NCBI GenBank assembly: GCA_949128115.1
Contig: OX421962.1
Location: forward strand, 99,726,836 to 99,790,835
DNA: 64,000 nt
DNA from: Anaspis maculata
Lineage: Eukaryota; Arthropoda; Insecta; Coleoptera; Scraptiidae
Direction of reading: 5' to 3'
The number at the start of each line of letters is the position of its first letter. Positions within the stretch are counted from its first letter, which is position 1. The notes under the pieces are model-generated. The model was not told where the DNA came from, did no database searches, and worked only from the letters and a program-made list of their open reading frames with translations. This document shows, in pieces, positions 12,479-25,689 of the stretch. Both the position numbers and the translations under genes were made by a program.

Positions 12479-13119
12479 TAGTAGTAGAAATTAATATTGT
12501 TCCTGATTTTCTACATACGAGTTGGTTTTAACATCGAGTCAACAGTCCAAATCCAATTCAACATCCAAAGCTGGAACCGAAAACTTCTTGTAGGTACTGG
12601 TGGTCGGTGGCATAGCCAAGGGGGGCTAGAGTGGGCGAATGCCTAAGCCTCCCAAGCGCTCACGACACTTTATCCCACACTTAACCGATATGGAAAAAAT
12701 TTCTGGCGAAAATTTTCAAGAAGCGCAAAATTTTTCTGAGAAGTTTGATTATCAAGTAATATTGGTAAAAACGTCAAAAATCGAAGTCGCAGAACGCATG
12801 CATTTACCGATTATCATCAGCATTATCATTATCATGCCCATAAAACTCCGCCTGCGGCGCTGCCTCTCGCCGACTTGCACCTTTGCCGTTGCCTTTGCCC
12901 TCAAACTCTGGCTACGCCGCTGTGTTTCGTAGTCAAGTTCAAAACTCATTTTTTTGTTTCTTGGGGTTTTGCCTCGGGTTTTGCTCAATCACGGCGGGGC
13001 AGGGTGGGCCAAAAAGTCTGCCGGCCCTCCTTCATATTCTCAACTTTCACTTCTTAGGGGCCCCATCTCACAATTCCGCCCAGGGCCTCTAATTCCCTAA
13101 ATCCGCCACTGGCATAATT

Positions 13120-15971
13120 ATTGCTTTCAACGAATTCCACAAACCTTCAGGATTTTTGGCCCGCCCCGTCCGCTTCGATTCGATTGGCCAGTCTTTAGTC
13201 TCGAAATCGAACCCCGAAAGGCATTCACCACAAGAGAAGGTGGGGCGAGCTTCTGACTACGAGGGCCGCTCAATAGCCTCAGACTACAGAAGCGGACTTG
13301 GAGGTAGGTACGAAGGAAGGTAGGCAAGAACCATCCCGCAAAAAGTGAAACCGAATGACACACGACACCTACTGCTGTTTGATTGCCTTTTAGGAGGAGC
13401 ATTATAACTATCGAATTTATTAAATATGAAAGTATAGTGTGTACAATTAATTGGTGTCATACCATCTCGGCTACAATAAATCCAATAGAAAGTTTAGGAT
13501 TTTTATCTGCATTTCGCAAACAGAGATGCTCGCCCATTTCTTTTCGAATGTCAATCGCTAGATGCGTTAGCTCGGGTGTAAGCTAACTAGGTACCTCTAC
13601 GCCCTGTAAGATATAGATAGATACGCCATTTTAGAAAAGACTAGACAATCACGAAGACTTCCACTCATTTCTGAAGCAAGTATGCCATTGTGTAACGTGC
13701 ATTGAACGATAAAACCGAGAGTTGATAAAAAAAGGTAAGTGCTATGATACAATTATTCAACTTTCATCCGCGGACCAGACTAAAAGCCATAAAGATGAAG
13801 CAGAGAAATGAAAATGAGAAGATTCAGCAAAAAAACAAGTTTATGGGAAAGTTGAATTATTATATCAGATTTTTGCATACCGGAAGGGTTTGGTTACCAA
13901 TAATACCTTCAAAATTTTAATGTCACCTTGCTTGCTGGCACCTGCCGTCAGTCGTACCCACTTTTGTCCACCTTACTAAATCAACTCCCGCATATTTTTA
14001 TTGCCCTTTTTCTCGAAAGTCTGCGGACTAGCAGCTCCAGTAACAACAGGCGTTGCATCTTTTGAACCAGTTTAGCTTTCATTTCGATCACTTCTGAATA
14101 TATCACCTGCATGTGAGGTGCTTCTCGTTTTGCGTGAATAAATAATAACGCAATGGCAATTACGATGCGGAGAAATCGGCATTGCGGATGTCCAACAACA
14201 ACAACAAGCAGAATTTACAGCTTGCGAGATGGTCATACTTATAGAGTCGCACGGCCGCATCCCATCTTCACTTTCTTCTCTCGTTGCGGTTTTACACAAA
14301 TTCCCATGTTTATGTTAAATTCTTGCATTTTATAACACCACCATTTTATGCCTGCTGTCATTAGAGAGGCCCTGAGGCTCTGGAGAGATACCGTGTGGAT
14401 TGAGCAACCGCAGAATGGCATGGTCTTCCTTTCCATTTCTGCAAAGTCTGGCTGCTCTCGATATTTGAATATAGCTGGATAAAAACAAATTATTAGCCTT
14501 TACTTCAGACTGACTAAGTATAAGTACCTACTAGGTATGGACTGATACATTGCCGATAGACACTCTCAGTAGGTACCTATCGATAACATAGAAAAATAAA
14601 ATTGCTCATGTTGCGCATACAAAATCCTGGTAATGTCCGAAGCCCGGAAGAGCCTATCATCTTCATCGACCCACATCGCACGGATGCCTTTCCTTTCTCC
14701 GGCTCGTACGCGACGAGCAAGTCCTCTGACCGATAAAATAGAAATCATCTAATTGGTCGATGAGCCTCGCAGGACCTAATGACACAGTAAAAGTAATCGA
14801 AAGGAGATTCACATCGTACGTTATACCATAAACGCGTTTGTCTGGTGGTCGTTCCTCTCCTCTCTTGTAGCTTTACAAAGAGATTGCAATCACGAAAACT
14901 CATTTGTACCCTCGACTGCCCCGAGTGTAGTACTTAGTCTTCTCCTCATGGTTAATTCATAACCTCTGCGAGTGGAGATACGAGAAAAACGTTTACGGTT
15001 CACTTCGACTTGTCATTTATTACCTACTTCCCAATTGCCCTGTGCTAGTAGGTATTACGGATGGCTCAATCTAATTGTTTTTGTGTTCCTTCATTTCTGA
15101 TTGGTGGAAATATCTCGTCTTCTTCTGGAAGGCCCAAATTAAAGCCTGTCACGTCCGCATCGTGCATCGATCACGATGGAATTACAATGTGGCAGTGCGT
15201 TGACCACCGCTGTTGCAAATTTGGATGTGATTACTTTCGCTTTTAATGGCTTTAGAAAATGCCGATGCATTTTTACTTGTTAAACTTCCAATTTCAAGCG
15301 TATCCATGACCTTAGTTCTTAGTTTCTTGACGATGATTGGTTAACCTCTGTTGAACTTTCAGTGCTTGAAGCCTTACGTGTTTCTAATTAGTGCTCGTTC
15401 AACGTGCTGACAGAAAACGAATTTGTTTCTAATTTACTAAATTTTTATCTTCTTTCCCGCTTAAACTGCTCTAACTGCTTCCTGGTCTTCAGAATAGGTA
15501 CCTACCTGACAGGTCCATTCGTAAAGACTGACATGAACACGTTAGGAAAAAAGGGCAAAGTGACGAAATTACTTTTTGAAAATTTGTCATAATTTGGAGT
15601 GTGCTCGCAAAAATTCCAACTTTTAATCACTGGGCTTGTATATATCATTCAATTTTAATATGCTTAGATAGTGCAGGTCGGGGGTGAAGATATTTTTGAG
15701 CATCTAACATGAGCTGATAGAAAAATCTAACTCACATGTCATCTTCACGCTATCGTAGAATGCTGACTTGACCTACCAAACAATAGGTATACTATAAATC
15801 CCGAGTTTTTCTCTTGTGCGTCATATACTTTCTGGGTGGAGGGAAGGAAGAAGGCCAAAGTTGCCAAACTATGAAATCCTGGAACAGAACCGATAACGTG
15901 AGTTGTCTTAAATTCATCGGTTTTAAATACACTACAATTTAAGAAAGAGACACTACCTACTTATTGTCAGA
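13120..15971. other. Gene-poor stretch
   Basis: I see no recognisable gene in this 2.8-kb stretch. Short open frames on both strands lack start context, splice sites and known motifs. A minus-strand frame around 14040-14230 reads a hydrophobic run (FLRIVIAIALLFIHAKREAP) that could resemble a signal peptide, but it is too isolated to call. Confidence 0.4.
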
Positions 15972-16178
15972 CTAGATGTCTAGACTCGTGTCTAGATATA
16001 ATTTTCTTCGACGTAAGCCTGTGACAGGAGCAGTTAGGGACTGTGCACATATTTCCCCTGGTACTGACTTCAGCTGTATACATGCACCCAATGGTAAACT
16101 AAGCCCTGAAGAAAAAATCGGGCTAGTCAAGTCAGGTGACCTCGCAGGCCATGGCACCGGATCAAGTAACCAACTCAA
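15972..16178 (-). pseudogene. Mariner-type transposase relic (WPARSPDLTSP)
   Basis: The minus strand at about 16110-16165 reads VPWPARSPDLTSPIFSSG. WPARSPDL(T/N)P is the signature around the last catalytic acid in Tc1/mariner-type DDE transposases. The rest of the open frame does not continue the family pattern, so only a short scrap remains. The remaining translation may be non-transposon sequence joined to it. Confidence 0.45.
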
Positions 16179-16620
16179 AAATCAAACTAATTATACTATA
16201 CTATACTATACTGTTTATTGCTTCCGTTTTACATATACATGTTTTGGAAATGTCATTTTTACGAGCATTTTTGAGAATAATAATAATTTAACAAGTAAGC
16301 ATGAATGTAGATTGTACAACTGACTTTAGACACACACTGCCACACAAATTTCACAAACAGACAAATGATAAAGATAAAACAACAATGAAATAGGCACAGA
16401 ATCAACAAAGACCTACACAGCCGCTCTCAAACACCTGTTCTCATATTCGTCAATACTGTAGAAACAGCCTTCGATGAGAAATTTTTTAAGGGAGCTCCTG
16501 AAAAACTTTGAATCCTTTACATCCAATGGTAAAATGTTATAATTGTCTTGAATAAAGCTATAAAGATTTAGTAATAGATCCTTTATCTGAACCCGCTATA
16601 GTTTCCTGTAGAATAATATA

Positions 16621-18520
16621 CAGGGTGTTTCATGAGGAAACCGACATAGCTCAAGGGTAGGTCCAGTTTTTCTAGAGGAACTAGGATCTCGCTTTGAAAT
16701 TTTTCTATCCCTTTTCGTTTTGATGTTACAGGGTGAATCATGTATTTTGTTGAAGTTTTTGATGAGCTATATCTTCCGAATGGCTTATTGGATTGGACTG
16801 AAATTTGATAGGTATGATCTTTTAATGATAGCTAATACATTGCACCATTAAGTTGTTCAGAAGTTTCAGAGCCGGACTGATTTTTTTCATTTTCAAAGTT
16901 TTTGTTAGAAAAGTCATATCTTTCAATGTTTTTTTGGAAAACCAGTATCAGATTCAGAAACACCAGGAAAATGCTACAAGAAACATCCTCCAATTTCTTC
17001 GGCACACCCAAAGTCTTCCCAGAAAAAAATATCTTTTGAGTTTTGGATCGGCTGCGATCTAGTGAAAATCAGTCAAGCACGCATTCTTTCACGGATCTTT
17101 GAGATGTTCATCCTCTAATTTAATGCTGTCACGGTTTTTTTCACTATTCCCACATTAGTATCACTTGATACGGCAAAAAAGACAAAAGTCCAGGACCGGA
17201 ATCAAGTCTAGTATACATTATTTCTAAAAATCCGATTTTTCAGTATTTAGTTGGAAAATTACAGCACAAAGTTATGGTGAAGTGGCTAAAAAATGCTCTT
17301 TTGTCTACATTTGGAACTTTAAGTCACTTTAGAAACCAGCTGAACAAATTTCTCATTTGTTGATTTCAAGAATACAAAAAATTATTTCCGAAACTTTTCG
17401 CTAACAAAATAAAAAGGAGCAAGAATGATGATTATTCAGAAATGTAATTTCAATGTGTAGAAAACAAACAATATCAGTGTTTGTATGTTATGTTTATGTT
17501 AATGTTTATCAAATTTCGGAAATAATTTCTTTCTTGTCTGCATTTGGAACTTTAGGTCACTTTAGATACCAGCTAAACAAATTTCTCCTTTTGTTGATTT
17601 CAAGAATACAAAAAATTATTTCCGAAATTTGTTAAATATTAACATAAACATAACATACAAACATTGATATTGTTCGTTTTCTACACAATAAAATAACGTT
17701 TCTGAATAATTATCATTCTTGCTTCTTTTTATTTTGTTCGCGGAAAGTTTCGGAAATAATTATTTGTATTCTTGAAATCAACAAAAGGAGAAATTTGTTT
17801 AGCTGGTCTCTAAAGTGACCTAAAGTTCCAAATGCAAACAAAAGAGCATTTTTCAGAAACTTCACCATAGCTTTATGCTGTAAATTTCCAACTGAATACC
17901 GAAAAATCGGATCTTTAGAAATAATGTTCACTAGACTTGATTCTAGTCCTGGACTTTTGTCTTTTTTGCCGTACCAAGTGATACTAATGTGGAAAAGTGG
18001 AAAAAACCGTGACAGCATCAAATTAGAGGATGAACATTTAAAAGATCCGTGAAAGAATGAGTGCTTGACTGATTTTCACTAGATCGCAGCCGACCCAAAT
18101 CTCAAAAGATATTTTTTTCTGGGGAGACTTTGGGTGTGCCGGAAAAATTGAAGGATGTTCCTTGTAGCATTTTTTCTGTAGTTCCTGAATCTGATACTGG
18201 TTTTGTAAAAAACATTGAAAAATATGACTTCTCTAACAAAAACTTTGAAAATAAAAAAACTCAGTCCGGCCCTGAAACTTCTGAACAATTTTATGGTGCA
18301 ATGTATTAGCTATCATTAGGAGATCATACCTATCAAATTTCAGTCCAATCCAATGAGCCATTCGGAAGATATAGCTCATCAAAAACTTCGACAAAATACA
18401 TGATTCACCCTGTAACATCAAAACGAAAAGCGATAGAGAAATTTCAAAGCGAGATCCTAGTTCCCCTAGAAAAACTGGACTTACCCTTAAGCTATGTCGG
18501 TTTCCTCATGGAACACCCTG
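16621..18520. mobile_element. 1.9-kb foldback element, CAGGGTGTTTCATGAGG ends
   Basis: It begins CAGGGTGTTTCATGAGGAAA and ends TTTCCTCATGGAACACCCTG, with TA at 16619-16620 and 18521-18522. The arms run about 800 bp each and share long blocks, for example GACTGATTTTCACTAGATCG in opposite senses. The centre (about 17455-17695) is itself a smaller inverted repeat around ATATTAACATAAACATAACA. No transposase frame is present; frames in the two arms mirror one another. Confidence 0.85.
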
Positions 18521-19142
18521 TATACTATGTAGATATTCAATAATTATAGACAATCTACGCTGTCTTTAAAGTACCTTTGCTCCAATCTGTAGTTCACCTT
18601 TACCATATACCTCCTTTACGCATCTTTAAGAAACCTCTGTCCATTCTGTATCAATTCGATATTGTTAGTCTGTACAGAAGCATAGATCCTAATCAAGCGC
18701 CTGTGAAGGTTCTTTACTTTACTGGTGTGCAAAATTAATGCAGCACCAAAATTTTGCCATAACTTTGAAGTCGGTTTTTTCTCAAACCGTTATTGTGATT
18801 TGAGTAATTCTTCTTTTGAGTAAAAGGTTGATTCCTCAAGAATAACAGTGTGTAAGAAATTATCAAAAGAAATCAATAATGGCTATATACCGGGTGTGAC
18901 ATTGTTGTTGTGTTTTTCCCATATTTTTGGAGCTTTGCATGGAGAGTTCCAGCCACAGCAAAAGATCACGATCCATGGCCAACTGTATCCTGGTCTTTTC
19001 TTAACATTCCTGTTTTTGTTTCATTTCTTTATGTCCATTTTTAAGGAAGATACAATTTTTTTCTTTCCATATCATGCTTTTTCTTATTTTGAGGGTTAGT
19101 CACTATTCAAAAGGAGAAATGAGTGTCCATTGCTCTGATAAT

Positions 19143-21261
19143 AGGGTAGTGACCACCATCCAAAAATATAGAAAAAAACATACTAATCGAATGTAGAGCC
19201 TTAATAACAAGACTACGTTTCGTGAAAATTCGAAAAAAAAAGTTCCAAGTGTCTCAAAATCTGCCTTGAAAGTGGCTACTTTTGCGAACGATTTCAAATC
19301 TACCAAGCTGTAAGGCGGGCTGTGACGTTTTAATCTTTTGACATTAGTGGGGATGACTCCACCTCCGTTGCCTGTGTGTTAGTGTTGACGTTGACGTTTG
19401 CCAGCAAAACATAACCATTGAAGTCTGATGTAGTCTTGAAATATTCTAATATTCATAAATCATGATAGATTTTACCAACTTTCCATATTTTCAAGCAAAA
19501 CAACTAAACAACACGAATCACCGCACAGATACACAAAGCGTTTAACAATATAACAATCAGCTGTTACGAGCGTTGACGGGTTGACGCTAGTGCTTTTTGT
19601 AGTAAGTTCTGTAGTGTTGTCAAGCCTGCTTCTCTGCCTATGAAAGATTGTGACGTAATCGCGCCAAATTTGAAATGATCGAAAACTTTCATATTTTTTT
19701 TTACCAAGAAAACTGACGAAAAAAAATCTGTTAACTATACAGGGTGTCCCGTTTTTCAACGCTCACTATTGGTATCTCGGAAACGGTAAGAGATACAGAG
19801 TCGGTTAGATTACAAAAAAGTTGCGCGATTTTATGACTATTTCAAATATCTCAAGATATCCAAAATATCATTTGTCATTTCTGAAATATCCCAAAAAAAC
19901 TGAAAAATGCCGAATTCGAATATTTTGAATCATTTCTTTATTATGACAGCTATCAATTTGAAAATTGATATCTTGACATTTTTCAAGGTCCTTGATCGAC
20001 TGACGTTGATAATTTTTTCCTGCGCTTACTAGTTTTTGAGATATGACAGGTAACTTTATTTTTTCTTATGGACACCATATCATTTATCCACCCCATAAAA
20101 CTCATCTTTTCTTCCTCTTTACAAAGATATAAAACACTTGTGGCATTTCTGTCAAAATAACCTGTAAAAATTGGAAAAACTGTTTCTGAGGCGAAAAAAT
20201 CGAGTTACCGCTTCGGTTGCCATGCTCTTGTGGCATATAAACAATGACATTTGGTTGCTATGGTCTGTTGATTTTCAAAAAAGTTCAGTTACATTTCGTT
20301 TTTGTGTATTTGATAGAGATAATGAATAACAATAAAACAAATACAGAACTAAGTATAACACAAAATGACATAGCAATAGCAATAAACATTCATAATTTAC
20401 AATTGTCCGCATTGGAGTCCATTTTGCTCTATGCGAGTTGTGTGCCTTTTAGCCATGTTTTCAACGGCTGCGCTGATATCGTACGGGTTATTAATTGACT
20501 GAAACGCATCATCAGCTCCTTGCTTCCAGCTCTTGGTTGCTTTGTGTGATGTTCTGTCATGAACCACAAATTCGATCTTTGAGCGTTCCCCGCAAAATGG
20601 ACCCCATTTCGAGTAATTGTAAATCATAAATGTTTATTGCTATTGCGATGTTATTTTGTGTTATACTTGGTTTTGTATTTGTTTTATCATTATCTATTAT
20701 CATTATCAAATACATAAAAACGGAATGTAACTCAACTTTTTCCAAAATCAACAGACCATGGCAACCGAATGCCATTGTTATTATGCTACGAGAGCATGGC
20801 AACCGAACCGGTAACTAGATTTATTCGCCCCAGAAATGGTTTTTTCAATTTTTACAGGTTATTTTGACAAAAATTCTACGAGTGTTTTAGATCTTTGTAA
20901 AGGGAAAGAAAAGATGAGTTTTATGGGGTGGGTAAATGATATGGTGTCCATGAGAAAAAATTAAGTTAACTGTCATATCTCAAAAACTAGTAAATGTAGG
21001 AAAAAATTATTTACGTCAGTCGATCAAAGACCTTTAAAAATGTCAGAATACTAATTTTCAAATTGGATATCTTTGATATTTCGACATTTTTGAAATAGTC
21101 ATAAAATTGCGCAACTTTTTTGTAATTTAACCAACTCTGTATCTCTTACCGTTTCCGAGATACCAATAGTGAGCGTTGAAAAACGGGACACCCTGTATAG
21201 CGTCACTTATCAAGAAGTGAACTTTGGAAAAAAATAATAAAAAAAAATCGGTCACGACCCT
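19143..21261. mobile_element. 2.1-kb insertion splitting the left foldback arm
   Basis: The ends AGGGTAGTGACC and GGTCACGACCCT are inverse with one mismatch. The sister right arm (25840-25860 region, read inverted) carries the uninterrupted site CTCTGGTAATTCACGTAAC. The left arm reads CTCTGATAAT, then the element, then ATTCACATTAC. Comparison gives a 2-bp AT duplication; a TA target with small footprint changes is an alternative. A CAGGGTGT foldback is nested inside. No transposase is seen. Confidence 0.75.
19740..21195. mobile_element. 1.46-kb foldback element, CAGGGTGTCCCG ends
   Basis: It starts CAGGGTGTCCCGTTTTTCAA and ends TTGAAAAACGGGACACCCTG, flanked by TA (19738-19739 and 21196-21197). 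The arms are long and only moderately diverged; for instance GTATCTCGGAAACGGTAAGA near 19775 has its inverse near 21140-21165. The inner part includes a palindromic block around 20300-20780 with ATAACAATAAACAT-type sequence. It is non-coding. Confidence 0.85.
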
Positions 21262-21398
21262 ATTCACATTACAAAGTTGCACCGGATGGTGCGCGCTTAC
21301 AAAAATCTACATCCCCTCAATTTTAGGCTATGTACCGCTCGATGTACCGAGTGTGGCATCATTAGTGTCGATTTTTTTGATATTTTAGAATTCCCCAT

Positions 21399-22795
21399 GT
21401 GGAAAGTACCGGCAAAGGTATGAAATGGCAATGTAATGCATTGATCGTCCCGATCCATAAAGGCGGATCTAAGAAAAACATGAACAATTATAGACCAATT
21501 TCGCTAGTCAGTTGTTTTTCGAAAATTATTGAAAAAATCATCAAAAATGGACTATTGACTTTCATCACAGAAAATGTTGTGTTGGACACGGGGCAGTATG
21601 GTTTCATAAAGGGCAGTAACACTCAGAGCGCCGTGACAGATTTTGTAGATTGTGTGTGTCATAATTTGGACAATCGAAGATATGTGGCGGCGGTGTTCGT
21701 AGACCTGAGTAAGGCATTCGATGTGGTAGATCATAAAATTCTTCTCAAAAAACTTTATCAAATGGGTATAAGGGGCCTTTTGTTGACACTTATACACTCT
21801 TATCTCACTGACAGAAAACAATTTGTATACACGAATGAATGACACTAATAGCAGTTATGCAACTACAAAGTCTGAAGTTTCACAGGGCTCGGTCTTGGGT
21901 CCATTGTTGTATGTGTTATATGTCCTAAGTCTCCGAAATGTTAACCTAAGAGCTAGATATTTTACATATGCTGATGACACCGTTTTGGTATTAGCGGACG
22001 AAAATTTGAAAAATTTGCAAAAGGTCATGAATGAAGATTTGAAAAAACTATAGCAAATGGATTACAGGAAATAAGTTGAAAATAAACGAAAACAAAACAG
22101 TTTACATGATGTTTATGCAGAAAAATAAGTATTATTATGCCGAAGAATTTAATCTTAGAATCAGAACAAATGTATCAAAAGAAGTTACAACTTACAGATA
22201 CCTGGGGATGCAAATAGACAATAAGCTGATGTGGGATAAGCATTACGACATGTTGTGTGAAAAAGTAATTAAAATGTTGGGAGCTGTATATAGAACAGAA
22301 GGGGCGTTTGACACTAAAGCAAGAAAATGTATATATCACGCTTACTATGGGAGCATATTTAGGTATCTAATAAATGTCTGGGGAACTTGTTCCCTCACTT
22401 TGTTCAGAAAATTTGAAATTTTACAAAACAAAACTATAAAATGTCTCTTTGTCATACACAAATTAACAAACACAGAAGAAGTTTATGGGTTGACTGGCCT
22501 TTGTAGATTAGCTGACTTACTGAGAATTGAACAATGTAAATATGTATATAAAATCTTATGTTCCCAACAAAAAACCAATGTAGTTCTAAAAGTAAACTCT
22601 GATGTACACAACCATCTCACTAGATCGCGGAATAATATCCATCTGCCCAATGTTAGGACAAATGCAGGACTCAATAGCCCTATCGCAAAAGCTCTCCAAT
22701 GTTACAACCAATTGCCACATCGATTGCGGAACATATGTAAAATAAATGAATTTAAAACCCAAATTACTTCGTACGTGCATACTGGCCGTTAGTCT
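21399..22795 (+). pseudogene. Frameshifted non-LTR retrotransposon reverse transcriptase
   Basis: Three consecutive frames (21399-21842, 21823-22053 and 22076-22792) together show reverse-transcriptase motifs in order: IPIHKGGSKKNMNNYRPISL, QYGFIKGSNTQSAVTDFVD, VAAVFVDLSKAFDVVDHKIL, SQGSVLGPLLY, FTYADDTVLV and the thumb region YRYLGMQIDNKLMW. The C-terminal domain (HLPNVRTNAG..YNQLPHRLRN) is as in Jockey/CR1-group LINEs. Two frameshifts, near 21840 and 22055, make it non-functional. The endonuclease part is missing: the frame begins exactly where the foldback arm ends (about 21396-21440), so the LINE is truncated by that junction. LINE 3' sequence continues to about 23030. Confidence 0.9.
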
Positions 22796-23654
22796 CGAGC
22801 AAATTTTGTCTAGTCCATTGTACCTTACCGATGTATTCTATTGATCGAGTGTTTACCTATTTTTTACGCTAATTTCTGCCTTATCTTCTGTTTATTGTAT
22901 ATAATTTTATCGGCATTGTTTTTATTATTGTGATGTTCGAACTTTAAAATGTTTTTATATATACACAAATGCTGTACATACTACCTAAGTACCTACACCA
23001 GGTAAAAATAATATTAAATATTCATTTAGTTTGGTCCCAAAGGACATAAATAGAGCGGCTCTGATACCAATTTATTATTGTTTAAGAGTCGCGATTTACA
23101 TAAAATGTATTGTTGTTTACATTAAAAAAAAAATGCAAACTGTACCTACCTTCATTATTTTTTTAAATTTTGTTTTGTTTTGCAAAAATATTCATGTTTT
23201 GACATTAAGAAAAAACTTCACTTTTTCGCTAGCAATACACATGAACAAGATGGTTTCACATAACTTATTACCAAAATTGGCAGTTTTCGGTGAGCTACTT
23301 TCGCTTGAAAAGTCGATTGCTGAGAAACTCGGAGTTTTTCCGAGAACTTTGGAAAAATAATTTCAGTATATAACTGGTTGCCTAGGGGGTGACCAATCCT
23401 CTGAAATGTTAAAAAGTGTAACTCCGGTCAGTTTATTGCAGTGTAGTTCATTGTCGGAAAGAAACAACCAGGGTGTATCTCCACTGTCAACCAACTACCT
23501 CGACTATGCCAAGTGTGACACAAGAATGAAAAACACAAAAAAAAACAGAGAAAACATTGCTTTTATTGACAGGGCCGGACCGAAACCGATTTGCTTGGGG
23601 GGGGGGGGGGTGTGGAAGATCTCAAAATGCTGACTATTGTTGTGATACTGTGGA

Positions 23655-24000
23655 ATTGTGGGACAGCAAATTATTGGACCGTTCTTTATTGACGGGAATT
23701 TGAATGGGAATAGCTATTCAGAGCTTTCACAAAATTACTGCTCCGGCTATCAGTGTCATTTTTACTCCAGAAGGACGGATTCAGCCTTGGTTCCAACAAG
23801 ACGGGGCTTCACCGCACTATACGCTGGCCGTGCGGGAGTTCCTTGACATTCCAGGCATCCCCACGAAGATAGATTAGGGGAAATTGAGTGGCCTCCAGGT
23901 CACCTGACCTATTCCCATAGGACTTTTCCTTGTAGAGATACTTGAAAGAGCGAGTATACAAGGTGTAGCTCCAAAACTTACAGCGGCTGAAAGATCTTAT
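23655..24000 (+). pseudogene. Mariner-type transposase fragment
   Basis: The plus strand, with one frame change, reads IIGPFFIDGNLNGNSYSEL, then WFQQDGASPHYTLAVREFLD (the second catalytic Asp region, FQQDGA.PH), then IEWPPGHL (equivalent of WPPRSPDL, with the acidic position lost). A stop interrupts after PTKID. This is the C-terminal half of a Tc1/mariner-superfamily DDE transposase, clearly dead. It is probably a remnant carried within or inserted into the surrounding hAT element. Confidence 0.8.
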
Positions 24001-24138
24001 TTCGGAGGAATGCGGAAGAATACCTCCAGATTTTTTTCCACGTTCTGTGAGAGGCTTTTGCTTTCAAGAACGCCTTCGTCGCGATGTTGGAGGCAGTCAG
24101 TTTTAACATCTGAGATAAATTTTCTAGTTTGCATTATA

Positions 24139-24526
24139 CAGGGTGTCTCAAAAGTATCGCATTCCGAGTCCAGAGCAACATATGGAATTCACTCAAGAAC
24201 ACGAAAAAAAAACATGTATTTTAAAAAATTAGTAACGTTTATTCTTGAAGATATGGGGGGATCCAAGGGTGGGACTTCGCTCTCCTCTTTTTTCGTAAGT
24301 AAAAGTGATTCCACTGGTTGATAATTTTTTCTGTTTGATCTATCACAAACAGTTCCTCAAAATCACTTCAAATAATGAATATAGAGGGGAGAGAAGTCTC
24401 ACCCTTTGACTCTCCCATATCCTCCAAAATAAACGTCAATAATTTTTTTCAATCTTTTTCTCGTGCTTCTGAGTGGACTCCATATAGCGCGCTGGAATCG
24501 GAATGCGATACTTTTGAGACACCCTG
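24139..24526. mobile_element. 388-bp MITE, CAGGGTGTCTCAAAAG ends
   Basis: It begins CAGGGTGTCTCAAAAGTATC and ends GATACTTTTGAGACACCCTG, with TA on both sides (24137-24138 and 24527-24528). The arms are nearly palindromic over the whole length (GCATTCCGA, GTGATT.., TCACC(C)T). It is nested in the 23570-25352 hAT element, so it is younger than that insertion. Confidence 0.9.
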
Positions 24527-25424
24527 TATTTAAGAAGAAGCTTTTCCCTTTTCCTATTTCAAAATTGAATTATTCCTCATTCTAATTTAGTTGCACAATT
24601 TATCTAAGTAACGGTAGGAACGAAATAATTATGTTACCATATACGGAGAGAAACGTGTGGTTTTTATTGCTCTGAACAAAAAAAAAATCGAAAAATGTCA
24701 AAAAATTTTGTGATCCGTCCAAAAATTATATTGACAGCAAAAAAATTATGTCACAAACTGAACAGCAGTGGTCAAAATAGTTATACCTACCCCTTGAAAG
24801 ATTTTTCTGAAAAGTGCTAGGGGAAGAAATATAGAGGTTCCACTTCACTGGGACACGCTGTATATGTATGTATGGTGTTTTAGTGTTGACGCAAAACTCC
24901 AAAAAAAAACCTTCGAACTTCCAACACTAATGACAATTTGCTGATAGTGCTATGGATTATGGATTGGCTGATAGTCGTGGATTATGGTATGGATCATAGT
25001 CCACCACAAAGATTTACGAAAACAAGCATCTTAAAAACCTGCTTAGTAAGCACAATGACTATACCTATGTTTCCGCAAATCAGACTCCTAAACTTCAATT
25101 CTGGCTTCAAGTCAGAAGTTCTACCACAACTAATACAACACAATAAACACAAACTTATTTGTCACCAACAAAGTTTGTTTCGAATTATGCGTGATAGTTG
25201 AGCACCTATTTTTATTCTTTTTTTTTCAAATCGTTTTACGGGCATTATTTCAATTCATCTCGATTTTGCCGACTGAGCTCGATTTTGCCGAGTGGATGTT
25301 CGCGACTGGGGGGGTGTCACACCCCCCACACCCCCCCTTCGGACCGGCCCTGTTTATTGATGATTGTCAAATATGCAATACTCAAAAATAATTGATACCT
25401 AGTATTCCCCCCCCCCTACTTTCT

Positions 25425-25640
25425 ATGACCGCCTGGCATCGCCTGATCATACTCTCAATCAAACTCCTGATTTGTTCCTGGCCGACGCCGTTCCATATTT
25501 CAGTAACAATTTCTTAAACATCATTTCAAGATGCAGGCGGGGGCTGCCTGTTCCGTAATTGTTGGCCCAAAATGTCCCACAGGTGCTCGATTGGGTTTAA
25601 ATCGGGGCTACGAGCGGGCCATGAACGTTTGGACAAAACA
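25425..25640 (-). pseudogene. Tc1-like transposase C-terminal relic
   Basis: The minus strand reads SWPARSPDLNPIEHLWDILG, the Tc1-type motif holding the last catalytic acid, followed by QQLRNRQPPPAS and a further stretch (VTEIWNG.GQEQIRSLI) typical of Tc1 transposase C-termini. Nothing upstream of the motif survives: beyond about 25650 the frame runs into the foldback right arm. Only the third catalytic region remains. Confidence 0.8.
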
Positions 25641-25689
25641 AAACAAAATTTCAAAAAAGAATAAAGGTAGGTACAGTTTGCATTGAATT

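Larger units (their letters stand above)
9843..13111. mobile_element. Non-autonomous hAT-type element with 8-bp TSD
   Basis: This 3,269-bp element starts CAGTGGCGGACAAAGGGG and ends CCCTAAATCCGCCACTG. It is flanked by the exact 8-bp duplication GCATAATT at 9835-9842 and 13112-13119. CAGTGGCG ends and 8-bp duplications are typical of the hAT superfamily. The subterminal regions are very G/C-rich (runs of GGGGCC), but no transposase frame is present. A 2.2-kb foldback is nested inside. Confidence 0.9.
23570..25352. mobile_element. hAT-type element with exact 8-bp TSD
   Basis: The ends CAGGGCCGGACCGAAA and TTCGGACCGGCCCTG are inverse. The flanks are the exact 8-bp duplication TTTATTGA at 23562-23569 and 25353-25360. 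G and C runs lie just inside both ends. It contains a degenerate mariner-type transposase fragment and a nested CAGGGTGT foldback but no hAT transposase, so it is non-autonomous. Confidence 0.9.

Noticed and set aside
12606..12923. Small hAT-like element (GGTGGCATAGCCAAGG / GGCTACGCCGCTG)
   Set aside because: The ends resemble each other but the flanks show no 8-bp duplication, so the limits cannot be supported.
14040..14230. Minus-strand hydrophobic frame resembling a signal peptide
   Set aside because: It has no start in good context, no exon partners and no promoter or poly(A) signals.
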